From positions 1 to 64,000 of the forward strand of contig NZ_JACBYI010000024.1 of the NCBI RefSeq assembly GCF_019352175.1: a stretch of DNA of 64,000 bases. Reading direction: 5' to 3'. A program made the position numbers and the translations under genes. Positions 54,894 to 64,000 of this stretch are shown in pieces (the stretch's first letter is position 1; every line of letters begins with the position of its first letter). The notes under the pieces are model-generated. The model saw nothing but the letters and a program-made list of their open reading frames with translations. It was not told where the DNA came from and searched no databases. The stretch is from Paenibacillus sp. S150. GTDB taxonomy: Bacteria > Bacillota > Bacilli > Paenibacillales > Paenibacillaceae.

Positions 54894-55047
54894 TACGTTC
54901 CGTTAGAATCAGCGCCCTAAGCCGCCCCAGGGGGGAGGAAAGGGCCGCAGATTCTGTTGGGGCAATACCAGTAACAAAGTCAAGAAGCCTATTGCTTACA
55001 TGCCATACAGAATTCTGTAATGAAAATTCGGCTTGAGTATCTTCTTT
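54894..55047. other. spacer between convergent genes
   Basis: Non-coding spacer. CCGCCCCAGGGGGGAGG near 54921 is GC-rich but no clear terminator for the GH16 gene is seen. Confidence 0.35.
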
Positions 55048-57681
55048 CTACTCCGGGGTTCCCTGGGTCACCCCATGCACATATGTCTGCCAAGGGGAAT
55101 CCAGTGCTCCTTGACCCGGGTTGTAGGTGAAGAAGTATTCCACGGTATCGCCTTGCTGCAGGTTATTCACCGGGTAGGTGTAGTTGCCGTTGCCAGCGGG
55201 GGTCATGGCTACGTTCAGCTGTCCGCCGTTGTTGATCTTGTAGTGCAGATCGGCGAAGGTTGCGCCGTTCACATAGAACAGCAGGTTATTGCCTGTTTTC
55301 TTCAGGCCGCGCACCTCATCGCCGATAATAATTACGGCCTGGGGAGGCGGCACGACGGTAATGGTGCTGGAGGCTGTTTTGTTGCCGTCGGCCGTTGTGG
55401 CCGTAACGGTTGCTGTGCCCGGTGCGAGACCGGTCACGGTACCGTTCTGGTTCACGGACGCGATGCCGGAACCCGAAACGGTCCAAGCGACCTGTTGATT
55501 GGCAGCGTTGGCAGGCGTCACACTGGCGGTTAACTGAACGCTCTGTCCGGCTTCCACTTGGGCGGTGGACGGAGTTACGGATACGCCGCTAACCGGGACA
55601 TTTCCGGGATTTCCGCCGCCGCTGCCTTCTTTATACACCCGTACATAATCCACCTGCATCGTTGCCGGGATATCAGACGGATCAGGGACCAGCCCGCCGT
55701 CAAAGTGCCCGCCGACCGCCAGATTCATAATAATGTAGAAGGGCTGGTCGAAAGGGGCGTTCGGATTGTTCGGTGCAGCTACGGAATACCATTGATCTCT
55801 GCTGACTTTAAAGAAGAACTTGCCGTCCACATACCACTTCACGTTATCTTCTTCCCAGATCATGGAATACACATGATAATCATTGGCGAAGGTTTGGCCT
55901 TCAGGGAAGTGATATTCACCGGCAATATACCGGTTCACGGGCCATTGTCCGCCAAAGTGTACGGCGCCGCTGGTTGTCCCGGGCAGCCGCCCTTTGGCTT
56001 CCATAATATCAATTTCGCCCGATGCGGCCCATGCACCGTACGCTGCGTCTTCCGGAAGCATCCAGAGTGCAGGCCAGATGCCATTGCCTGTAGGCAGCTT
56101 GGCGCGAATGTCCACTCTGCCGTACTGGAAGGATAAATGATCTTTGGTGTTGATTTTACCGGAGGAGTATTGTGCATACCGGCTTGGATCCTGCGGGAAG
56201 GATTTCGGATCGTTCAAAGCCTTGATATTCAGCTGCCCGTCCTGTACATATATATTTTGTGTACTGTTTGTATAGTGCTGCAGCTCCGCATTGCCCCAGC
56301 CCCAGCTATTGGGGTCTTCGGTGATGTAGTAGCCTTGCTCATAATTCCATTTGCTTGTGTCGAGCGCGGTGCCGCTGAACTCATCCTGCCAGATGAGATT
56401 CATGCCCGGTACGGCCGGGTCCGTGGGCGTTCCGACTGTAATATCCTCATGGTCGGTGACATCGGGGCGCGGCGCATTGGGATTGCCGATAAAGGTGTAA
56501 TAGACGTAATTGCTGCCGATACTACCGCCTGTCTGCCCGTTTAACGGATAGCCGATGCGGATTTCCATATCCTCTTGGATAGGCTGGAACCACAGTCCAT
56601 AGATATAGTCGGCCCAATAGCCCCACTGATTGGCGTCGGACATGTTGTTATAGCCGTTGCCGGCGTAAACAAATCCGCTCTGGCCGGAATTGCTTAAATC
56701 CACCCATTGGCCGTTGATTTTAATCTGATAGACGAATTGGCCCAGCTCGCTGCCGATCGGCGCGCCTCCGTCTATCTTAGGAAGCGGAAAGCCGATGGCA
56801 CCGCTGTTATCCGCTGTGTAGGTGGTGCCGTCGTAGGCTGAAATGACGTATGAATTTCTGACAGGCTCATTAAAGATGATGGTGTATATGAGACTGGCGG
56901 AAGAGGTCTTCGATTCCAGCTTGACATTGATTGATTCCGTTACGGTGAACCAGTAACCGCCGCCGCCGTCGGTGAATTGGCCGAAATTGCTGTCATAGAT
57001 CCAGCCGCTGGCTGCATTGTTGTCAATATCAATCCATGTGCTGCTGTTTACAGGTTTTACATACACCTTCAAATCATCCGCCACGGCTTCATAAATTATG
57101 GCCGGATCATTGTTGAATGTAGGATAGGTAAAGCCTGCACTGCCTGTAAAGCCTGCTGTAATCTGCGGCCCTTGTGTAGGCGTCATAGCTGTGATGGTTG
57201 TTTTGTTTATGTTCTGAAATACTAGCGTGTAATTGAGTGTAACCCCGCTATTGGCCTTGGAGTACAGCTGAATTTCGGTCGTGGCGGAGAGTGTGAACCA
57301 GTAGCCGTTCATGCCGCCGTCGCTGAAGTGTCCCCAGTTCTGGTTGTAGACATAGCCGCCTGCGCTGTCGATGTCTACCCAGTTGCCACCCGTTTTCACT
57401 TTTACGCCCACGTCATCCGAAACATCATTCCAGGTGGCGGAGCCCCCGTTGAATATAGGCATGACAAAACCGTAGCTGGCTTGTCCAACCCCTGACTTGG
57501 AGATAACAGGCCCGTCTGCCGCTGAAAAGTAAGCCATAGAGCTAACGGTGACTCCTGCTGCTTCTGCTGTCTGAATCCTCGAAGCCGGCAATAGGCCGAC
57601 GCCTGCCAGCATCACTATCGCTAAGAACAAACTCAATACCTTTTGCTTAAACCCAATCTCCGTAATGTGAAGTCGCTTCAT
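55048..57681 (-). CDS. secreted modular GH16 beta-glucanase (laminarinase-like)
   Basis: An 877-residue secreted enzyme. A signal peptide of about 41 residues ends TAEA. Three repeats of about 100 residues follow, with WVDID, a Tyr/Asn-rich loop and GYWFT motifs. The GH16 domain (about 425-670) has the catalytic GEIDIME at 555-561, containing nucleophile and acid/base Glu. A Big_2 Ig-like domain (GVSVTPSTAQVEAGQSVQLT) and a C-terminal CBM56-like beta-1,3-glucan-binding module (NGATFADLHYKINNGGQLNV, ending SPWQTYVHG) come last. It should hydrolyse beta-1,3(-1,4)-glucans outside the cell. AAGGAGGG precedes the ATG. No linked wall anchor is seen. Confidence 0.92.
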   Translation of the reverse strand: MKRLHITEIGFKQKVLSLFLAIVMLAGVGLLPASRIQTAEAAGVTVSSMAYFSAADGPVISKSGVGQASYGFVMPIFNGGSATWNDVSDDVGVKVKTGGNWVDIDSAGGYVYNQNWGHFSDGGMNGYWFTLSATTEIQLYSKANSGVTLNYTLVFQNINKTTITAMTPTQGPQITAGFTGSAGFTYPTFNNDPAIIYEAVADDLKVYVKPVNSSTWIDIDNNAASGWIYDSNFGQFTDGGGGYWFTVTESINVKLESKTSSASLIYTIIFNEPVRNSYVISAYDGTTYTADNSGAIGFPLPKIDGGAPIGSELGQFVYQIKINGQWVDLSNSGQSGFVYAGNGYNNMSDANQWGYWADYIYGLWFQPIQEDMEIRIGYPLNGQTGGSIGSNYVYYTFIGNPNAPRPDVTDHEDITVGTPTDPAVPGMNLIWQDEFSGTALDTSKWNYEQGYYITEDPNSWGWGNAELQHYTNSTQNIYVQDGQLNIKALNDPKSFPQDPSRYAQYSSGKINTKDHLSFQYGRVDIRAKLPTGNGIWPALWMLPEDAAYGAWAASGEIDIMEAKGRLPGTTSGAVHFGGQWPVNRYIAGEYHFPEGQTFANDYHVYSMIWEEDNVKWYVDGKFFFKVSRDQWYSVAAPNNPNAPFDQPFYIIMNLAVGGHFDGGLVPDPSDIPATMQVDYVRVYKEGSGGGNPGNVPVSGVSVTPSTAQVEAGQSVQLTASVTPANAANQQVAWTVSGSGIASVNQNGTVTGLAPGTATVTATTADGNKTASSTITVVPPPQAVIIIGDEVRGLKKTGNNLLFYVNGATFADLHYKINNGGQLNVAMTPAGNGNYTYPVNNLQQGDTVEYFFTYNPGQGALDSPWQTYVHGVTQGTPE

Positions 57682-57774
57682 ACTTGCCCTCCTTATAATA
57701 AAATAATGGTTCCCGCCGGATCAGAATGACCCGGAGCGACAATTCCCCCGCTAAGCGGTTCTATACGGCATATA

Positions 57775-57788
57775 AGAAATCGCTTACA
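57775..57788 (-). promoter_or_regulatory. probable cre site (CcpA) before the glucanase gene
   Basis: On the minus strand TGTAAGCGATTTCT matches 13 of 14 positions of the cre consensus TGWAANCGNTNWCA. It lies about 95 bases upstream of the start, consistent with catabolite repression. Confidence 0.6.
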
Positions 57789-57911
57789 TTGGAGGATACC
57801 TTTATTTTATCGAAAGGAATAATCTGGTGAAAAGGTACAATTGTTTTTATTATGACCCAATTTTTTGGCTTTTGCCTGTCTCTTTGCTTATCCACACAGC
57901 CATACTCCGAT

Positions 57912-59483
57912 TTATAGCATAGTGTCCTGGTACCTGCCTTCTCTTTCCTGCTTCCGGCGCATCAGCTGCCGGTATTCGGTGGGCTGCATGTCCATCACAT
58001 CCCGAAAGGCCCGTGTAAAGCTTTTGTAGCTTTCATATCCTACCATGGCGGCTACCTCAACGATTTTATGCTCGGTTTCGGCCAGCAGCCGCCGGGCTTT
58101 GTCCAGGCGCACATCACGCAGGTATTCTGCAAAGCCCTTGCCGATGCTCTTCTTAAACAGGTTGGAAAAATAGGCGTAATTAAGTGATACATGGTTGGAT
58201 ACCATCGCGAGATCCAGCGGCTTATGGTAATTTTCGTGTATATATCGGATGGCTTCGTTCAAGTCCTGCGTGTTCCGATAGCTGCACTTATACTCATAAT
58301 AAAACTGGTTCAGCCGAAGCAGCTGTTGCTGCAGCGCCTGAATATAATCGCGGATGCCCGGATAATCGAACAGATTACGCAAAGATTCTATATCCAGCGC
58401 TTCTTCTCCCATGTACGGGCGGATAACACGCTCATATTCCTCCAGCATTTGCACTATGGCGCGGCAGAGCTGCTGTGTGTAACGAATGTGGTAGCGTTGC
58501 AGCACATCTTTATGGAATATGCCGGAAATGCCTTGGCTGATTTTGCCGGTGTTGTTGGTACCGATTAACTGGAACAGGGAATATAGCTCCTCATAGGGAA
58601 GCTCCCACTGCTGCTCCAGCCGCTCAATATGCGCGGGCAGGACGCAGCGCTTATCCGGAAACAGGAAGCTGTGCCGGTATAGCTCCAATACTTGCGTATA
58701 GCTGCCGGGCAATCCCTTTAATCCTTGCTGCGGGCCGGTCATTGCGGTTACGGCTTCAATCTGTCCTGCCGTGAGAGCAGCGGGAAAGGCTCCCGGATCA
58801 ACAGCTGCATCAACTGCCAGGATCAGGTACGGGCGGTGCTGCAGGCATATGCATCCCTGTCTGCCATATACACGGTAGGCTATGGATTCCATGCTGTGGC
58901 TGCTGCTGGCCCCCGGCTGGTTAATCCATAGTTCCTCCCGCAGCAGGCAAAGGCGGTAATTGCGCCACAGCTCCGCATTTTGCCGCTGGGTCTCATCAAT
59001 CCACGTTTCATCGCCCGCCGCGCCCTGCATATACATGCGCAGCTCTTTGCGGCCGGTCTCCAGGGCGAGACGGGATAACTGCTCCATGTTGCGCGACAGC
59101 GACATTCGCGTCTGAATCTCCTGCCAGACATGCTCAACCGAGGTTTGCAAATCCTCCCGCTTTACAGGCTTGAGCAGATAGCCTTTAGCCCCAAGCTCAA
59201 TGGCCTTCTGGGCATAGGCAAAATCGCTGTAGCCGCTAATAATCAGATAATCCACCTTGATGCGTTCCTCTTTGGTCTGGGCCATCAGCGCCAGTCCGTC
59301 CATATCTGGCATCATGATATCTGTAATCACCAGCTGGATGCTGTGCTGACGCAATATTTCCAGCGCCTCCATCCCGCTTGCGGCGCTGGAAATGCTGTCA
59401 AGCGGCAGAGGGAATTGGCGCAGCATAGCCTGCAGGCCGTCGCGAATGTGCTTTTGATCATCCACCACCAGAATATTGATCAT
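57912..59483 (-). CDS. YesN-type response regulator (REC + AraC DNA-binding domain)
   Basis: A 523-residue response regulator. The receiver domain (1-125) has the phospho-accepting Asp55 in VITDIMMPDMDG and Lys in LLKPVKREDL. A long linker follows, and the C-terminal AraC domain has LAMVSNHVSLNYAYFSNLFK and IVEVAAMVGYESYKSFTRAF, ending MDMQPTEYRQL. GGAGG is 12 bases before ATG 59483. The start lies four bases past the end of the kinase gene, so the pair is cotranscribed. It probably controls the neighbouring glucanase and transporter genes. Confidence 0.9.
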   Translation of the reverse strand: MINILVVDDQKHIRDGLQAMLRQFPLPLDSISSAASGMEALEILRQHSIQLVITDIMMPDMDGLALMAQTKEERIKVDYLIISGYSDFAYAQKAIELGAKGYLLKPVKREDLQTSVEHVWQEIQTRMSLSRNMEQLSRLALETGRKELRMYMQGAAGDETWIDETQRQNAELWRNYRLCLLREELWINQPGASSSHSMESIAYRVYGRQGCICLQHRPYLILAVDAAVDPGAFPAALTAGQIEAVTAMTGPQQGLKGLPGSYTQVLELYRHSFLFPDKRCVLPAHIERLEQQWELPYEELYSLFQLIGTNNTGKISQGISGIFHKDVLQRYHIRYTQQLCRAIVQMLEEYERVIRPYMGEEALDIESLRNLFDYPGIRDYIQALQQQLLRLNQFYYEYKCSYRNTQDLNEAIRYIHENYHKPLDLAMVSNHVSLNYAYFSNLFKKSIGKGFAEYLRDVRLDKARRLLAETEHKIVEVAAMVGYESYKSFTRAFRDVMDMQPTEYRQLMRRKQEREGRYQDTML

Positions 59484-59487
59484 ATGC

Positions 59488-61326
59488 CTACCATCCTCCA
59501 AGATTCACATTCTCCCAAGGCAACCGTATGGTTACACAGGTATAGTCACCCTGTACACTGTCAATCCAAAGCCCGCAGCCCATGCCATAATGGAGCTGCA
59601 GGCGCTTGTGCACATTTTCCAGGCCCAGTCCGTTTTTGCTGGTGATAATCGGCGTATCCGGGTCGCCCCGCAGCACGGACTGCAAACTGGCCAGCATCTC
59701 CGGGTCAACCCCTGCACCGTCATCCCGTATTTCGATTAGCAGCAGGCTGTGGCTCTCTACCCGTACGGTAATTTGAATACATACGCTGCCGCCCGGGGGC
59801 GCCGCGTGATGCACGGCATTTTCAACGATGGGCTGCATGCACATTTTGGGAATCGTATAGCGCAGCACCTCCTGGGGGAGATCCGCCGTCAATACAATGC
59901 TTCTTTCTTCCATAAAGTTTATGAACCGGATATAGCTGTGTATGTTGGCAAGTTCTTCGCGAAGGGCGACAGTGTCGCTGCGCCACTGCATGCTGTAGCG
60001 CAGCAGCGAGCCCAACGAAACCAGCGCACCCGCGATGGCCGGCTGCCGCTGAACCTCCGCGTGCATCCGGATCGACTCCAGGGCGTTGTACAGGAAGTGC
60101 GAATTGATCTGCGAATGCAGAGAGTGGAGCTGCGCGTTTTTGGCGATGAGCTGCTTATCCACCACCTGTGTCATCAGGCGCTGGATTTCGTCCAGCATAT
60201 TATTGTAGCTGACGGCTACATAATCAATTTCATCACCGGTTTCATTGTCCTTGAGGCCCGTATCAATTTTCGCGTCCAATTGTCCCCTGCGCACCTTGCG
60301 CATCGAAGCCAGCACCTTCTCCAAACGGCGGAAAATCCGCCGGGTCATATGTGAAACGAGCAGCAGCATCAGCAGCAGCACGCACGAGGCAATGGCTGTC
60401 ACAAGCAGATACCAGCTCCGCGGCCCCTTCATCAGAGCCTGATGGGAAGCGATATCGACCACATAGGCGTTCAGCGGGGCAATGTAGCGATACAGCGCGT
60501 AATAGGTTTGATCCCCGGCATGGACCTTAATGGGGCTGTTCTGCTGCAGCACATCCAGCTGTTCATGGACACTGCCAAGAATTTCGTCCAGCTTCTCCCC
60601 GGCATTTTGAGAGAACACATGCCCGGGATTATATACATTTTGGGAAGGATTAGTCCCGTCCATTACAACAGAAAAGAAATCCCCTCCGGTTTCCTCAAGC
60701 AGGTCGCTGAAAAATACGCTGTGCCGGGCGCGGATTTCCATGAGGGTGGGGAATTTGTGCTGCTGGCCCTGAAGGCGTACCAGCCTGTAATAGGATAGCG
60801 TATGCTCACCATCCTTAAAGGCGAATAAGCGGTATGCGGCACCCCCTTCATCCCGGAGTGTCACCCAGTAATCCTGCGGCCAAAACTTGTCATAATGGTA
60901 GATTTCAGGCCAGATTTCATACACGTCCGGGTTATCGACATAAAAGCTCAGCTCACTGATCAATTGATGGCTTTGAATGATATTATGCATCTGCTCATAT
61001 TCATTTTGCCTGAATTTCACGAGACGCAGGCCATCCCCGCGCATATTGGAGTGAATGAAATCGACAAACCCCTTTTGAGTCAGCGCGGTGGAGGAAGCGT
61101 TCTCAAGAATATCCATTCTGCTGCGCAGCTGTTCGTCCAGCCGTGCGACATGATTGCTGCCGGCAGCCATAGCGTCCTTGTAGAGCTGGCTCTCCTGAAT
61201 GCGGATAAATAAAAAGGACACCACAATGGCAGGGATGGCAATCAACAGGCTAAAGGCCATAAACAGCTTTTGCGATATGCGGGAATTGCGGTAAAGCCTC
61301 TTCATTGCAGTCAGCACATACTTCAT
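59488..61326 (-). CDS. YesM-type sensor histidine kinase
   Basis: A 612-residue membrane kinase. Two membrane segments flank an extracellular sensor region (about 30-300), then a HAMP domain and a His_kinase domain with the phospho-accepting His in QINSHFLYNALESI. The ATPase domain has PIVENAVHHA, RDDGAGV and NGLGLENVHKRL. ATG 61326 follows GGAGG; an open frame of 11 codons precedes it. Partner of the YesN protein; such pairs often sense oligosaccharides or their binding protein. Confidence 0.9.
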   Translation of the reverse strand: MKYVLTAMKRLYRNSRISQKLFMAFSLLIAIPAIVVSFLFIRIQESQLYKDAMAAGSNHVARLDEQLRSRMDILENASSTALTQKGFVDFIHSNMRGDGLRLVKFRQNEYEQMHNIIQSHQLISELSFYVDNPDVYEIWPEIYHYDKFWPQDYWVTLRDEGGAAYRLFAFKDGEHTLSYYRLVRLQGQQHKFPTLMEIRARHSVFFSDLLEETGGDFFSVVMDGTNPSQNVYNPGHVFSQNAGEKLDEILGSVHEQLDVLQQNSPIKVHAGDQTYYALYRYIAPLNAYVVDIASHQALMKGPRSWYLLVTAIASCVLLLMLLLVSHMTRRIFRRLEKVLASMRKVRRGQLDAKIDTGLKDNETGDEIDYVAVSYNNMLDEIQRLMTQVVDKQLIAKNAQLHSLHSQINSHFLYNALESIRMHAEVQRQPAIAGALVSLGSLLRYSMQWRSDTVALREELANIHSYIRFINFMEERSIVLTADLPQEVLRYTIPKMCMQPIVENAVHHAAPPGGSVCIQITVRVESHSLLLIEIRDDGAGVDPEMLASLQSVLRGDPDTPIITSKNGLGLENVHKRLQLHYGMGCGLWIDSVQGDYTCVTIRLPWENVNLGGW

Positions 61327-61387
61327 CCGGGCAGCCTCCCCACCCCTGTAATATACCATATATTACAAACGGGCTGGTAGGTAATAA

Positions 61388-61454
61388 GGTGCTCCGGCCA
61401 GAGGGCCGGAGCACCAAAGCAGGGAATACCGGCAGCCATTTCGGCAGCCGGTAT
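61388..61454 (-). terminator. double hairpin after the binding-protein gene
   Basis: Two hairpins in tandem: a perfect 12-bp stem GGTGCTCCGGCC / GGCCGGAGCACC (61388-61415) and ATACCGGC / GCCGGTAT (61426-61454). On the minus strand the first is followed by TTATTACC. They separate the binding protein gene from the kinase gene and would limit readthrough. Confidence 0.75.
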
Positions 61455-61474
61455 AAATCTGGACAGGGGCGTGG

Positions 61475-63139
61475 TTACTCCGCCATTTTAGCTTTTCGCG
61501 CATCCAGCTCGGTCTGGCGGTACTCCATCACCTGTGCAAAGCCGTAACTGTCGCGGCGGTCAAGGAAGCTCTCAAAAATCTTGTCAAAAGCAGCTTCGTC
61601 CTTGGCGGTGATCAGCTCAGGCAGCACCTCTTCCCAATTTTGGGAGATACGCGACCAGGCTACCGCTACATCAGAATCGCCAAGCGGGTCCAGACCTTTG
61701 TAGATGCCGCTGTCAATGTCGGCCTGTGCGTTGGCGAAGCTCTCCATTTGCTTGATAACAGGCTCTTTCTCCGGTCTCCACTGGTTGACAATGACAGGGT
61801 TTCGCATCATCCAGTAGGTATCAAGAATGCCAAATTCCTTCTCCAGCTTCTCAATATCGGTTCCAAGCAGGTCAACAAATTCGGCCTTCAGCTGCGGTTT
61901 GCCGTCCACCGCTTCCCACGTTTCGCCTTCCTTGCCGAGGAACAAATCGCGTTGGCCTTCTTCGCTGGCGAGATAGGTCAGGAAGCGAATGGCCCGTTCC
62001 GGGTTTTCGGTGGATTTGCTGATCATTGTCACCATCCAGCCGTCCATGTTGCCGGGGAACAGCTTGGCGTTATCGCCCTTGCTGTTCTGCGGGCCATCCA
62101 CTGCGATGTAGTAAGAGTCCGGATTACCGCTCGCAGCCAGCATCGGATTGACAGCCGTCATGCCGGTCCATTCGCGAATCATCATGAAATAACGGGCATT
62201 GTTCGTTTTTTCCTCCACCTGCGTATCGGAATCCACCAGGAAATCTACGTTAATCAGGCCGCGTTCGTAAGCGGTGCGGAAGGTTTTCAGCCAGGCAATA
62301 TAATCCGGGTCGGTAACGCGGTCGTATACGCTGCCCTCTTTCTCATGCGGGACAGCCAGCAGATTCTGCAGATACTCGGTCATCCCGTAAGGAACATTCC
62401 CCTGGGCAAAGAAAGGGCTGATGGGTTGACCTTTATACTCGGAATACTGATCTTTTATTAATTGCAGCGCGCCCAGAAAGCCCTCAGGGGTACTTAAATC
62501 CGGACTGCCCATCTCCTCATACAGATCCTTTCGCACTAAAAAGGTTTGGTTGGCGGCCGTCATGCCGGTTTCATGCATCAGGTTGGGACTGTAGGAATCG
62601 TTCGGAACGCCGTAAGTATTGCCGTTTTCCTGGCGGTACCACTTCAGGGTGCCGTCACCCGCTACCTTGAAGAAGTACGGATCATACTGTTCGGCTAGTT
62701 CATTTAAGGCATATACATGGTCGCCTTCCCACAGCTTTTTGACAGCGGTTTCCCAAGAACCCATAGAAATGAGGTCCGGCAGCCTGCCGGAGGTCATCAT
62801 CAGCGTGATTTGCTCATTCGCTTCACCGGAGGGAACTTCAAGCTTGATGTTGACGCCCGTTTTCTCCGTTATATATTTGGAGGCCAAGCTTTCCCCCCAG
62901 GAGTGGGCATACCAGTTCGCTCCGACAAACCAGGTTAAATCCACGGGGCTGGTATCGAGTGCCCATGCGGGCTCATCGGGGTTCAGGGTGGATTCGTTCT
63001 GCGGCGCCTGCGTGCTATTCGCAGGCGGTGCGGTCGGCGCACTTTCATTATTTGCCGAATTGCTGCACGCGGCCATGGCCAGTATCAGGATTACGGCCAG
63101 AACAGCGGCCAAGCCTGGCTTGATAGAATTGCGTTTCAT
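61475..63139 (-). CDS. sugar ABC transporter substrate-binding lipoprotein (LplA-like)
   Basis: A 554-residue binding lipoprotein. Signal peptide ends AMAAC (Cys near residue 25), then a Ser/Pro/Asn linker. The body has the features of LplA-type family 1 proteins (YITEKTGVNIKLEVPSGEAN, MMTSGRLPDLISMGSW). It should deliver oligosaccharides, here plausibly beta-glucan fragments from the GH16 enzyme, to the adjoining permease. GGAAAGGATG precedes the ATG. Confidence 0.9.
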   Translation of the reverse strand: MKRNSIKPGLAAVLAVILILAMAACSNSANNESAPTAPPANSTQAPQNESTLNPDEPAWALDTSPVDLTWFVGANWYAHSWGESLASKYITEKTGVNIKLEVPSGEANEQITLMMTSGRLPDLISMGSWETAVKKLWEGDHVYALNELAEQYDPYFFKVAGDGTLKWYRQENGNTYGVPNDSYSPNLMHETGMTAANQTFLVRKDLYEEMGSPDLSTPEGFLGALQLIKDQYSEYKGQPISPFFAQGNVPYGMTEYLQNLLAVPHEKEGSVYDRVTDPDYIAWLKTFRTAYERGLINVDFLVDSDTQVEEKTNNARYFMMIREWTGMTAVNPMLAASGNPDSYYIAVDGPQNSKGDNAKLFPGNMDGWMVTMISKSTENPERAIRFLTYLASEEGQRDLFLGKEGETWEAVDGKPQLKAEFVDLLGTDIEKLEKEFGILDTYWMMRNPVIVNQWRPEKEPVIKQMESFANAQADIDSGIYKGLDPLGDSDVAVAWSRISQNWEEVLPELITAKDEAAFDKIFESFLDRRDSYGFAQVMEYRQTELDARKAKMAE

Positions 63140-63181
63140 GACATCATCATCCTTTCCTTGCTGCTTCTGAATTTTTGAGAC

Positions 63182-64000
63182 CTACCCTTTAATGGCGCCA
63201 ATCATCACCCCTTTGACCAGATAGCGTTGAATAAAGGGATAGAACACGAGAATAGGCAGTGTGGCCACCATCATGGATGCAAATTTGATGGAGTTGCCGG
63301 GAAGCCTTGCGCCGAATTGCGCCATAGCCTGCTGCTGCATGAAAGACATGGAGTTCTCCGCAATGATTTTGTACAGCATGGTTTGCAGAGGCAGCAGGTC
63401 CTGCGAACGGATGTAAATCACACCCTGATAGTAATCATTCCAGTGATAGACGGCTGAGAATAGCGCTATGGTGGCAATGACAGCCATGCTGTTGGGCAAT
63501 ACAATTCTGAACAGGACGCCATAATCGGATGCACCGTCTACCTTCGCAGATTCCTCCAGGCTGTCGGGGATGGTGCGGAAGAAGCTCATGAAAATGACCA
63601 TATTGAAAAAAGTATACATAGAGGGAATGATGAATACCCAGAAATTATCATACAGGCCAAGCTTGGTCATTAAAATAAATGTGGGAATCAGCCCGCCTGA
63701 GAACAGCATCGTAATCAAAGCGGTTTTGAGATACAGCTTGCGGCCGATCAGATTGGACTTGCTCATTCCGTAAGCCACAATGGCGGTGAACAGCACATGC
63801 GTCACTGTCCCGATCACCGTCCGCAGCGTAGTGATATAAAAACCGGTCATCAACGTCTTGTCATTAAACGCAACACTGTAGCTGGCCAGCGACCATTCTT
63901 TTGGAAACCAGTTGACGGTACCGAGGGATGCCTGCTGCGGCGAATTAAGCGAGTTTACGAGTACAAACCACATCGGGTACAGCGTTAAAAAGCAAACCGC
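63182..64000 (-). CDS. sugar ABC transporter permease, LplC-like (5' end outside window)
   Basis: The last 272 or so residues of an LplC-type permease. The frame stays open to the right edge (AVCFLTLYPMWFVLVNSLNS), so the start is beyond 64000. EAA loop: EESAKVDGASDYGVLFRIVL then PNS. It ends KGVMIGAIKG, the family's usual C-terminus. It is cotranscribed with the binding protein 42 bases on. Confidence 0.9.
   Translation of the reverse strand, partial: AVCFLTLYPMWFVLVNSLNSPQQASLGTVNWFPKEWSLASYSVAFNDKTLMTGFYITTLRTVIGTVTHVLFTAIVAYGMSKSNLIGRKLYLKTALITMLFSGGLIPTFILMTKLGLYDNFWVFIIPSMYTFFNMVIFMSFFRTIPDSLEESAKVDGASDYGVLFRIVLPNSMAVIATIALFSAVYHWNDYYQGVIYIRSQDLLPLQTMLYKIIAENSMSFMQQQAMAQFGARLPGNSIKFASMMVATLPILVFYPFIQRYLVKGVMIGAIKG

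Noticed and set aside
1-64000. tRNA, rRNA or known riboswitch
   Set aside because: Reading both strands by eye I found no tRNA-like cloverleaf, rRNA segment or recognisable riboswitch core; a covariance-model scan would be needed to exclude them.

Overview
The window reads as chromosome of a Gram-positive, endospore-forming member of the Bacilli, most likely Paenibacillus or a close relative. The signs are a GerA-type germinant receptor operon, several LplABC-type sugar ABC transporters, a YesM/YesN two-component pair, a modular GH16 beta-glucanase, many AraC-type regulators, lipoprotein signal peptides and AGGAGG-like ribosome binding sites with frequent GTG and TTG starts. No species is claimed.

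Region 1 (1-24,000) is a patchwork island built around rlmH, the gene whose 3' end is the integration site of SCC elements in staphylococci. It holds one decayed rlmH (880-1325), one intact rlmH (16088-16567) and one rlmH 3' stub (23834-23892). The tail of rlmH (GTATCATAAGTAG plus flank) occurs five times, near 1311, 9032, 16553, 19976 and 23881. Two of the blocks so delimited end in short inverted repeats (GGCAAGTTTT on the left, AACTTGCC on the right). Block A (about 1326-9046) carries an AT-rich gerABC-type operon, a tyrosine recombinase remnant, a broken lipoprotein gene, an AarF/UbiB-like kinase and an AbrB-like regulator. The stretch 9060-16087 holds an OsmC-like protein and an opp peptide ABC transporter. 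Block B (about 16568-19990) holds decaying genes: a frameshifted hypothetical, a frameshifted M29-like peptidase and a P-loop gene whose ATG has become ATA. Block C (about 20000-23890) holds an IS630 remnant, an AraC regulator and a secreted flavin reductase. No ccr recombinase gene is in the window. A 51-bp hairpin tandem array lies at the left edge.

Region 2 (24,000-42,000) is metabolic. It has an SDR oxidoreductase divergent from an AraC regulator; an AraC-fructokinase-sucrose phosphorylase operon; and a minus-strand catabolic locus of Fe-dependent alcohol dehydrogenase, PrpR-type regulator, four-carbon acid sugar kinase (DUF1537), PdxA-like dehydrogenase and DapA-family aldolase, followed by a sugar-type ABC transporter and a cytoplasmic BNR/sialidase-like protein. 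Similar palindromes (GTTGC-N5-GCAAY) precede both halves, which suggests one regulon for an unidentified acidic sugar.

Region 3 (42,000-55,000) starts with a DUF3494 (ice-binding-like) surface protein with an 18-bp/6-residue Thr-Pro repeat stalk and an LPTTA sorting signal, overlapping its own class D-like sortase. After a dead TetR gene comes a plus-strand cluster: M81 (MlrC-like) peptidase, LysR regulator, degenerate M24 protein, neutral-ceramidase-like protein, PTS EIIBC, an old-yellow-enzyme-family oxidoreductase and an EamA exporter. Its substrate is not obvious.

Region 4 (55,000-64,000, minus strand) is a beta-glucan utilisation locus: secreted GH16 glucanase with a probable cre site, YesN and YesM regulators, and an LplA-type binding protein with the first of its permeases running off the right edge.
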